The notes below the pieces were generated by a model that saw only the letters and a list, made by a program, of their open reading frames with translations, made no database searches and was not told where the DNA came from. From a virus: a stretch of DNA of 53,568 nt. Below, one piece after another: positions 13,351-20,000 of the stretch (the stretch's first letter is position 1; each line of letters opens with the position of its first letter). A program made the position numbers and the translations under genes. The stretch spans positions 1-53,568 of the IMG/VR virus record IMGVR_UViG_3300048925_000677; one strand, written 5' to 3'.

Positions 13351-13388
13351 ATGTCAAAAGCGTACTGTTTTCGGTACGCTTTTGACAT
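13351..13388. repeat. Perfect 15-bp inverted repeat over a start codon
   Basis: ATGTCAAAAGCGTAC (13351-13365) and its exact complement (13374-13388) flank TGTTTTCG. The right arm ends in the AT of the ATG at 13387. There is no U-tract on either side, so it is not a clear terminator. It could be an operator between the divergent 13293 and 13387 genes, or an RNA hairpin that hides the start. Confidence 0.6.
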
Positions 13389-13623
13389 GACGACCCAGCC
13401 TGAGCTAAACGGAGCCCGGTGGTTCGTAGTCGCGGTCGGCGCCGCCATGACCCTCGCCTCGGCCGGCTTCAGTATCTGGTCGACCTACATCATGGTCACC
13501 CGGGGCGACCCTGGAATATGGGCGATCATCTGGGTGCTGTGGTGCGTCTTCTGGACATTCAAATGGGCCAGCATCCCGCTAAAAGTCCTTGCCGACACAC
13601 GAAAAAACGCCCCCACCGAGTAA
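13387..13623 (+). CDS. Small two-span membrane protein
   Basis: A 78-aa protein with hydrophobic segments at about 12-34 and 43-60 (WAIIWVLWCVFWTF), ending in a basic, polar tail. The start is inside the inverted repeat; TACGCT six bases upstream could be a -10 for a leaderless mRNA. An in-frame ATG at 13351 would add 12 residues encoded by the repeat. Isolated, divergent from the glycosyltransferase; possible lysogenic or exclusion gene by analogy only. Confidence 0.58.
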   Translation: MTTQPELNGARWFVVAVGAAMTLASAGFSIWSTYIMVTRGDPGIWAIIWVLWCVFWTFKWASIPLKVLADTRKNAPTE

Positions 13624-13633
13624 GGGTGGGGGC
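13609..13633 (-). terminator. Rho-independent terminator of the late transcript
   Basis: GCCCCCACC (13609-13617) pairs with GGTGGGGGC (13625-13633) around a 7-nt loop. Read on the minus strand it is followed by GTTTTTT (13608-13602), a canonical U-tract. It also covers the stop codon of the plus-strand membrane gene. Confidence 0.8.
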
Positions 13634-13645
13634 TTAGACGACGAA

Positions 13646-13707
13646 AAACGCCCCAGCGCTTCAACTCAACCGGGGGGAACGGCCGGAAGAGGAGCGCTGG
13701 GGCGTTT
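13646..13707. terminator. Bidirectional terminator-like hairpin
   Basis: AAACGCCCCAGCGCT (13646-13660) and its perfect 15-bp complement (13693-13707) flank a 32-nt loop. The arm ends carry A5 on the left and TTT on the right, so U-rich tails occur in both directions. It lies between convergent transcripts. Confidence 0.7.
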
Positions 13708-13725
13708 AGTCTTTGGGGTAGCTGA

Positions 13726-13959
13726 TTAGGCGCTCAGCGTGGCGAGTTTCTCGATCTGTGTCATGTTCAGTCCAGACCAGTGCCACGTGTCGCTGACGAC
13801 GACGACGGGCATCTGGTTGTACCCGAGGGCTTCCACTGCGGCGCGGGCCTCGGGATCTTCGGTGACGTCGAACTGTTCGTAAATGATGCCCTTATTGTCG
13901 AGGGCTCGCTTAGTCCCCTTGCAGGGCTGGCAGTCCGGTTTGGTGTAGAGGGTGGTCAG
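13726..13959 (-). CDS. NrdH-like glutaredoxin with apparent CTG start
   Basis: Encodes 77 aa: TLYTKPDCQPCKGTKR at the N-terminus with redox CQPC (10-13), then FDVTEDPEA, NQMPVVVV (cis-Pro) and WHWSGLNMTQI, close to the WSGF-PD-I ending of NrdH redoxins. NrdH reduces class-Ib ribonucleotide reductase. An in-frame TAA ends the upstream gene one codon before CTG 13959, and there is no ATG, GTG or TTG before the CxxC, so CTG is the only sensible start; AGAAGG lies 9 nt upstream. Last gene of the late operon, before the terminators. Confidence 0.75.
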   Translation of the reverse strand: MTTLYTKPDCQPCKGTKRALDNKGIIYEQFDVTEDPEARAAVEALGYNQMPVVVVSDTWHWSGLNMTQIEKLATLSA

Positions 13960-13962
13960 CTC

Positions 13963-14325
13963 TTAGTCCTTCTTGTCGCCGTCGATGCGCTCCTGGCGCT
14001 CGATACTGAGATCACGTTGGACGATGCGCAGTCGCTCGTCGACGCCGTCAAGGCGCTCGTCGACCCTGCCGAATCCGTCCTTGACGAGGTCCCGGATCTG
14101 ATCCATGTCTTCGCGCAGGTTCGTCTTGTGTGAGTTAACGGTCTGTTCATGGATCGCGTCGGTCTTCGCCTCTTGGGCGGCTCGGAACTCCTGGGACTCC
14201 TTGCGACCCTTGCGCTGCTGCAAGTAGAGCAACCCCGCCGGCAAGCCGTAGACGAGTAGCCATGGGATGAGCGTCCAGATGTTGGTGGGCTCGAAGCCCG
14301 GCATCTCCACGGTGGGGGTGCTCAC
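13963..14325 (-). CDS. DUF2746-like membrane/coiled-coil protein
   Basis: A 120-aa protein from GTG 14325 (TTG 14337 is an alternative). One N-terminal transmembrane segment (17-35, IPWLLVYGLPAGLLYL), then a charged helical region with heptads (RDLVKDGFGRVDERLDGVD). This matches the DUF2746-type proteins that accompany holin and lysins in actinophages and may assist lysis. It follows lysin B and precedes the NrdH-like gene by 3 bp. Confidence 0.68.
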   Translation of the reverse strand: MSTPTVEMPGFEPTNIWTLIPWLLVYGLPAGLLYLQQRKGRKESQEFRAAQEAKTDAIHEQTVNSHKTNLREDMDQIRDLVKDGFGRVDERLDGVDERLRIVQRDLSIERQERIDGDKKD

Positions 14326-14360
14326 CGGGACCGACAATTCAGTTGTGTCATCGGATGTCC

Positions 14361-15332
14361 TTATGCGTCCGCGAGTCGTCGCAGGCGGGCCGTGGCAGTG
14401 TCCCGCAGATGCTTGATCGCGTACTCGTAGTAGGTCAGCCCCGTGCCCGGGCACTGATTGATGTGGTACGACACGTGGGGGCCGGTGCCGCGCACCACGA
14501 ACAGTCCGCCATTCCAGATCGCCTTGCCCGCCGCGGGTACCTCTACGCCCGGGTTGGTGACCAGTTCACGCAACTGCTCAGGGAGGGAGTCCTTGCCCGT
14601 CCAGCGGCGGAACACCGCGTTGAAGATCGCGCGCTCCATCTCGCCGACGTTCCCGTCCGGACACGTGGTGTAGAGATCGCCCTTGGCCGCCAGGTTGATG
14701 CAGAACTCCTCGGCCGCCGTCTCGTGGTCGGGATCGATTCCCGAGCCGCCAGGATCGACTGAGCCCGCGTACGACCCCTTGGGGCGCATCGGGTTGCCGA
14801 AGCTGGCCGCGGCGACGATGAACTTCCCGGGGAACTCGCCGCGGCGAATCCGATTCCGGACGCGCCCGCCGACAATCGAGCCCTGGCTGTAGTCGACGAA
14901 GGCCACCGGACCAGGCGCCCGGGAGACCAGGCTAGCCAGCTCGTGCACGCCGTCATTGACCGAACCGTCCATCGGCACCGCGCGGGCTGGGTAGTTGCCT
15001 ACCGGCTGCCACATGTAGAGGTCCAGGACAGCGCGGGCGATATCGGCCGGGTAACCGATGCCGAACGGGTCCGCCTGGCCAGTGCCGTGGATGGAGAACA
15101 GGGTGGGCAGGAGCCCCAACCGGTGAAGGTCCTGATCGGATACCTTCCCGGTCGGGGTCTGGCCCGTTCGGATCTGGTACTGCTTCTGAATGGCCTCCTC
15201 GTCGTAACCGAAGTAGGCATCCTGCAGCAGCGGCTTCCCGTCCAGCCCCAACGCGTAGGACTCGAAACGCCTCAGCATGGTCCGCTGCCACGCTGAGGTC
15301 ATCAGCCCATTCGAGCCGAGTTGGAGGCTCAT
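14361..15332 (-). CDS. Lysin B, mycolylarabinogalactan esterase-like
   Basis: Encodes 323 aa. An N-terminal peptidoglycan-binding-like repeat (LQLGSNGLMTSAWQ to TGKVSDQDL, 3-69) precedes an alpha/beta hydrolase (cutinase-like) domain with nucleophile elbow VDYSQGS (S149), ASFGNPMRPKG, GDLYTTCPDG (D219 likely) and HVSYH near the end (H286 or H290). Lysin B cuts the ester between mycolic acids and arabinogalactan, releasing the outer membrane late in lysis. The elbow has Asp where Gly is usual (GYSQG). It overlaps the holin gene by 4 bp. Confidence 0.88.
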   Translation of the reverse strand: MSLQLGSNGLMTSAWQRTMLRRFESYALGLDGKPLLQDAYFGYDEEAIQKQYQIRTGQTPTGKVSDQDLHRLGLLPTLFSIHGTGQADPFGIGYPADIARAVLDLYMWQPVGNYPARAVPMDGSVNDGVHELASLVSRAPGPVAFVDYSQGSIVGGRVRNRIRRGEFPGKFIVAAASFGNPMRPKGSYAGSVDPGGSGIDPDHETAAEEFCINLAAKGDLYTTCPDGNVGEMERAIFNAVFRRWTGKDSLPEQLRELVTNPGVEVPAAGKAIWNGGLFVVRGTGPHVSYHINQCPGTGLTYYEYAIKHLRDTATARLRRLADA

Positions 15333-15778
15333 TCGGTCTCGCGACTCTTCAGGATCAGCGAGGCGACGAGGTTCTCCGCGAGGCCGGGAAGTCCCGCGGA
15401 GGTGCCGAGATGCTCCAGGCTGTCCGCAATAGCGGGCCCAACGACAGGGACCGTGCTGGCGATGGACGGGAGTACGCCAACGACGTCGATCACCTTGTCG
15501 TACTCGGCCTTTGCCGCGGCCTGGGTCTCTACGATGGCCTTGAGTCCATTGACCACGACATCACCCGGGGAGGCGCCGAGGGTGCCATCCTTGATCTGGT
15601 TGGTGACACGTCGCTCAGCGGTAGCCGGGATAACGGCGCCGAGCAACGCTGCAACGCCGGCGGCGATCACGCTCTGGTCACCGGAATTGATGCCCAGCCA
15701 GATTGTGGATGCGGCAGTGAGGATGATGAATCCGGTGCCGCCGCGGTAGAAGTTCTTGAAGAAATTGGGTGCAGCCAT
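15329..15778 (-). CDS. Holin
   Basis: A 149-aa protein between lysin A and lysin B. Hydrophobic spans at about 15-31 (TGFIILTAASTIWLGI) and 39-54 (VIAAGVAALLGAVIPA), and a third weaker one (VVGVLPSIASTVPVVG). The size and place fit actinophage holins that open the cytoplasmic membrane to release lysin A. The call is by context and topology; holins share little sequence. Confidence 0.68.
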   Translation of the reverse strand: MAAPNFFKNFYRGGTGFIILTAASTIWLGINSGDQSVIAAGVAALLGAVIPATAERRVTNQIKDGTLGASPGDVVVNGLKAIVETQAAAKAEYDKVIDVVGVLPSIASTVPVVGPAIADSLEHLGTSAGLPGLAENLVASLILKSRETE

Positions 15779-15780
15779 AA

Positions 15781-17262
15781 TCAGTCCTTCTTGAAAAATT
15801 CGGGGTTCTTGTTGGCGATTTCGAGGAGGACCGCCTTCGCGTGAGCGACGGTGCCGGCGTCCTTGAACTTGCCGCGGCCATCAGCGGTGCGGGCCAGGCG
15901 CATCAGTGCGTCAGCGTCGCCCAGGCGAGCGTCTGGCTCGACGATGGCGAAGCGGTGAAGCGCGGCGTCGATATTCTGAAGAAGCCGGGCGAGAGGGATT
16001 TTCGGCTCGCCGGGCGTTGCGTAGATGGAGATGGACTCCAACTCCACATCTGACATGAGAAACTCCTCAATGGGGTCGGTGAGCGTGACGATTTTGAGCA
16101 ATTCGGAGCCCATAGCGAGGGCGTTGTTGTAGCGGAGGCGGCGGTTGTCGAGCCCGTTGAGGCCGCCGTTGACATAGCGGGTGGCACGTTCGAGGTCCCG
16201 GGCGTCCGAGGCCTCGTTCATGAGCCGCTGAGTCGTCCAGTACCAGGTGACGCCGATGAAGCCGTTCGCCAAGCCGCGCAACTCATCGGGGTTGTCAACG
16301 AAGAACGTCGGCGTCGGGACGAGGCCCTTGCTGAATGCCCATTGCGACAACACCGTGAAGTTGTGCCGGCCGGTCACCTGGATCGGCCCGGAGCCGCGGA
16401 AGCGGTATCCGTCGCCGGGCTGAGTGTTGCCAAGGTCGGCGCGACCCTCGTAGCCCTGCTGCGCCGCGGTCGGACCCCACAACTCGGCCATGTACTTCAG
16501 TCCGACTGATTCGTGGCCCACCTGGGCGAACCACATAGCAAGACGCGGGACCGAGAACGCCACACCGCAATCAGCGAGGCATCTCCGTACGCCAGGCAGT
16601 GACGCTCGGTAGAAGTCGAACGGCATGGAGCCGCCCATCGCCCGAAGGAGGATGTCGGCGGCCAGCGAGTCCGGGTCAACCGGCGCCGCGGGACCACCCG
16701 GGGCATCGACGTCGGCGTAGGCGTAACCCTTGGGCGGGATCAGCGTGGCGCACTGGTCAAACGAGATCCAGTAGCCGTAGGGCCGGAAGCCGGAGTCGGC
16801 GATCCACACCGCGCGGCCAAGGCCCGGGACGTCGTCCTTGTAGCCCATCGCTGCGACGTAGTGGTAGGTGGTGCCGCCCGAGTAGGACGGTGACACGGAC
16901 CCGTTCACACCGCGGGGTTTGTTCGACGGCGGGGCAACCCAGTTCATCACCACGCCGAATCCGGCGTCGATGGAGCGAGTCAGGTTGCGCCACAGCGTTT
17001 CCTTCTGCGACCCGGTCATCGGGTCGCGCTCAACATAGACCGAGGTGTACCGAGCATCCGGAACCCGAAGGTCCAAGATGCGCTCAATCAGGCCGACGTA
17101 GTCGGTACCGTTGACGGTCGTTCCGATCTCGCGGGCCAGAGTGGACTCTGCGACGATCAGGCCGCGGGAGTTGAGGACAACCTGCGTTGCCGCAGGCCCG
17201 CACCAGTACCCCGTTTCCTGGGGAACGATGGAGCGGTCGTATGGCAAGACCTTCTCGGTCAT
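15781..17262 (-). CDS. Lysin A: C39 peptidase plus GH19 muramidase/chitinase
   Basis: A 493-aa endolysin. The N-terminal C39-type cysteine peptidase has C21 in GYWCGPAATQVVL, H134 in TYHYVAAMGY and D156 in WIADSGF. The central GH19 domain has GHESVGL (catalytic E251), YRFRGSGPIQVTGR (286-299) and FIGVTWYW. The C-terminal about 90 residues are helical and may bind the wall. It cuts peptide and glycan parts of peptidoglycan. AGGAGG precedes the ATG. Starts the lysis cassette A-holin-B. Confidence 0.9.
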   Translation of the reverse strand: MTEKVLPYDRSIVPQETGYWCGPAATQVVLNSRGLIVAESTLAREIGTTVNGTDYVGLIERILDLRVPDARYTSVYVERDPMTGSQKETLWRNLTRSIDAGFGVVMNWVAPPSNKPRGVNGSVSPSYSGGTTYHYVAAMGYKDDVPGLGRAVWIADSGFRPYGYWISFDQCATLIPPKGYAYADVDAPGGPAAPVDPDSLAADILLRAMGGSMPFDFYRASLPGVRRCLADCGVAFSVPRLAMWFAQVGHESVGLKYMAELWGPTAAQQGYEGRADLGNTQPGDGYRFRGSGPIQVTGRHNFTVLSQWAFSKGLVPTPTFFVDNPDELRGLANGFIGVTWYWTTQRLMNEASDARDLERATRYVNGGLNGLDNRRLRYNNALAMGSELLKIVTLTDPIEEFLMSDVELESISIYATPGEPKIPLARLLQNIDAALHRFAIVEPDARLGDADALMRLARTADGRGKFKDAGTVAHAKAVLLEIANKNPEFFKKD

Positions 17263-17277
17263 GACCCTCCTATGAAG

Positions 17278-18735
17278 TTAAGCGAGTCCGTGCGCCCTGA
17301 CGGTCGGGATCGGAATCTCGGCCATGGCGTCGGCAATCTTGTTGGCGTAGTAGCGGCTACCTTCTCGTCGGGTGTGGATGCCGTCGGTCTTTGAAACCAG
17401 TTGCGCTTGTGGGGAATTGGTGGGTACGCCGAAGCTGCCATTCTTTGGATCAGGGCCGGGCCCGGTCCACCACGGATTTGCCGGTCCAAAGGGGTTGATA
17501 TAGTGCGTGTTCGGCACTTCGGCCGCGGCGCGCATCTGGCCCTGGCGATGAATGTCCTGCTTGTCCCCCGGGGTGGGGGGGCCGATATTGGAGCCGAACA
17601 GCGTGTCGTTGAACGGCTCCGGTCCGACGTGCACAAAGGTGCAGTTCGGATCGACCGACTGGACCCACTGGTAGCAGACCTTGGCCCGGTCGTACATCTG
17701 AGCCTCGGTGACACCACCAGACGAGGCGTCGTTCCAGGTGCCATTGAGCAGGTAAACCAGCGGTCGCCGGCCCACGGGCTGACCGAAGTCTTCCCCGGGG
17801 TAGTTGATGAACGAGTTTCCGAACTCGGCTTTGCCTGCCGCGTTGGTCATCCACTCTCGGCGACTTGCCGAGAGGTATCGCGACGGCCCCTTGATTACGA
17901 CGGACTGGCCGATGATCGACCCGGTGTCGCGGCCGATGGTGTCGTCGAAGACCTGGCCGGTGCCGTTACAGAAGAACCCGGTGGCGCCCTGACCCCTTCG
18001 CGCCCAGCAGAAACCGGTGAGTTCGAAGAGGAAATCGATGATGCCGTTGGTGAACCACTGCGTAGTCGAGTCGGCAGTCAACGCCTGCGATGACTCAAAA
18101 TACGAATCACCATCGGCGATCCCGAAGTAGCGCGGCGGAGACGGCGCGACGATGGCAGACCCGTCGGTACGGATACCGATGAGCCCGCACGTGCCCATCA
18201 CGACTCGAATACGCCCGTGGTAGGGCTGCTCGAAGACGATGTTGCGGTAGCTCTTTCCGCCGTCGTTGCGCAGTGAAGTCTTGGGAAGCTCGGCGGCCTT
18301 CCACATGTGGCCGCCCCACTCGATGTACACCTGGAGATCGCCGCCATAGTTCTTTGGGCCGCCGAAGAATCCGCTGGTGCCATCTCCGCCGCGGTTCATG
18401 AACTCGACGGAGAACTGCGTACCGGTGAAGATGAACTCGAACTCAAGGATGTGACCGAAGTGCCAATCCTTCATGCCCACCGACGTGACGGTGATCGTCC
18501 GCGGCGTGCCCGCGTTCTTGCCACCGCCGTAGGCTCCGCCAATTAAGGCCGGCCTGTTGTCGGGCTCCCACTTCTGCCCCTGTGCGGTGAACTTGAAGTT
18601 GGCGTCGTCCCATCGATAGGTGACGCCCGAAGTGAGCGAGAGCACCGAGTTGGCGATCACGTCGCTGGCCAGGACGCCGCTCGGGATGACGCCCATGACG
18701 GGGCTGTACAGGCTACCGAGGCGCGTGGTCGTCAT
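17278..18735 (-). CDS. Minor tail protein with SGNH hydrolase domain
   Basis: A 485-aa protein. A beta-rich N-terminal half (about 1-200) with LEFEFIFTG and QPYHGRIRVVMG is followed by an SGNH/GDSL hydrolase: GDS at 209-211, LNGTWND at 330-336 and DGIH at 451-454. All catalytic residues are present. Such esterases on tails may trim acyl groups on the mycobacterial-type envelope. It is a tandem paralogue of the next gene (18732-20000), overlapping it by 4 bp. Confidence 0.78.
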   Translation of the reverse strand: MTTTRLGSLYSPVMGVIPSGVLASDVIANSVLSLTSGVTYRWDDANFKFTAQGQKWEPDNRPALIGGAYGGGKNAGTPRTITVTSVGMKDWHFGHILEFEFIFTGTQFSVEFMNRGGDGTSGFFGGPKNYGGDLQVYIEWGGHMWKAAELPKTSLRNDGGKSYRNIVFEQPYHGRIRVVMGTCGLIGIRTDGSAIVAPSPPRYFGIADGDSYFESSQALTADSTTQWFTNGIIDFLFELTGFCWARRGQGATGFFCNGTGQVFDDTIGRDTGSIIGQSVVIKGPSRYLSASRREWMTNAAGKAEFGNSFINYPGEDFGQPVGRRPLVYLLNGTWNDASSGGVTEAQMYDRAKVCYQWVQSVDPNCTFVHVGPEPFNDTLFGSNIGPPTPGDKQDIHRQGQMRAAAEVPNTHYINPFGPANPWWTGPGPDPKNGSFGVPTNSPQAQLVSKTDGIHTRREGSRYYANKIADAMAEIPIPTVRAHGLA

Positions 18736-20000
18736 GCTTGCCGCCTTGCCCGCGGCTCATAGACCAGCATCTGAGCCAGTTCGGTCGCGATCTTGCCGGC
18801 GTAGAAATTGAAGCCATGCGCCGTGGGATTGACGCCGTCGGCGCCGATGAGTCCCGCCTGCTGCGAGGTGGTGGGCGAGCCGTTGCTCCCCGCTCCGGTG
18901 AACCATGGAGCAGTTGGGCCGAACGCGTTGACATACTGCGCCCGAGGCACGTTGGCGATGGCAGCCTGCTGCTCTAGGCGGTTGTAGTCATGCGGACTGC
19001 CAGCGGTCGGCGGGCCGGTCACGGTGCCCGCGGCTCCCGCTCCAGTGAAGGGCGGCATAGAGACGTGCACGATGCTGCAGAACGAATCTTGTCCGCGAAC
19101 CCACTGGTAACACTCCAGAGCGCGGGTCGCCATCGGACCGTTCCCGGCGCCGGTAGCGCCCGACCTGCCGCCGTCGGCATAGGCGCCAACGAGTAGGTAG
19201 AACAACGGCTTTGCGGCTAGTTGCGCCCCCAGGAGGGTCTTGCGCGCCGCCGAGAACCACCGAGTTGAAGCGTTGGCCGCGGCGGTGTCATCAGTTACCG
19301 TCGCAGTTCCGTTGCAGAAGAATCCAGTGTCGACTTGCGCTTGGCGGGTCCACGTCATTCCAGTGCGCTCAAACAGGAAATCGCACAGCCCTGCGGTCAG
19401 GTACGACGTGCCAGAGGCCTGCTTGAATCCGGTTCCGTCAGCCCATCCCCCACCGTCGCAGACGCCAAGCAACCGGTCCGGCGCGGGCTTGATGATGGCC
19501 GACTCTTCACAACGAATCCCCGTCAGCTTGCCGCCGCCGAGGTGTACGCGGATGCGTCCGTGGTACTGGCTTGCGAACGTGAGTCGACGGTTCATCGCCC
19601 CGGTGGTCGTTCCCGCCAGGGGCTCCGAGCGCACCTTGTACATCCGGCCGCCGTACTCGACGTAGACCTGACTGTCGTAGTACGACGACCCGACGAAGGC
19701 GATATCCAAAGCCAGCCCGGTGAAGAGGAACTCGAATTCCAGAACGTGCCCGACCGGTACGCCGGCGATGGCGCGATCAGTCGGGGTGTTCATCACGCCC
19801 TCGCTGTTGTAGTTCACCCAGCGCTGGCCCTGGATATTGAACGCCGCCGCGCCGAGGTCGGCGCTGACCACCCGCGAGTTAGTGAACGTCTGCGCCGTGG
19901 CGTTGTACGCGTCGGTGGCGAGAATCCCAGCGGGCAGGACGCCGGCGACGGGCCGAAAGAACAACCCCGCCTTGGCCTTATTGGTGATTGTGATTCCCAT
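18732..20000 (-). CDS. Minor tail protein, degenerate SGNH paralogue
   Basis: A 422-aa paralogue of the 17278-18735 product, shown by LEFEFLFTG, SQYHGRIRVHLGGGK, TGFFCNGTA and YAGKIATELAQM. The catalytic series is lost: GDS is GGG (183-185), LNGTWND is LVGAYAD (270-276), DGIH is DGVN (388-391). It is probably a binding or structural version of the hydrolase. The two may form mixed trimers or decorate the tail tip together. Confidence 0.75.
   Translation of the reverse strand: MGITITNKAKAGLFFRPVAGVLPAGILATDAYNATAQTFTNSRVVSADLGAAAFNIQGQRWVNYNSEGVMNTPTDRAIAGVPVGHVLEFEFLFTGLALDIAFVGSSYYDSQVYVEYGGRMYKVRSEPLAGTTTGAMNRRLTFASQYHGRIRVHLGGGKLTGIRCEESAIIKPAPDRLLGVCDGGGWADGTGFKQASGTSYLTAGLCDFLFERTGMTWTRQAQVDTGFFCNGTATVTDDTAAANASTRWFSAARKTLLGAQLAAKPLFYLLVGAYADGGRSGATGAGNGPMATRALECYQWVRGQDSFCSIVHVSMPPFTGAGAAGTVTGPPTAGSPHDYNRLEQQAAIANVPRAQYVNAFGPTAPWFTGAGSNGSPTTSQQAGLIGADGVNPTAHGFNFYAGKIATELAQMLVYEPRARRQA

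Noticed and set aside
13351-13388. attP core
   Set aside because: No integrase gene is present in the window and the repeat is a perfect dyad at a gene start; kept as regulatory/structural instead.
13780-14133. Plus-strand frame opposite NrdH-like and DUF2746-like genes
   Set aside because: It would replace two recognisable minus-strand genes and shows no motif; the NrdH CxxC and WSG signatures decide the strand.
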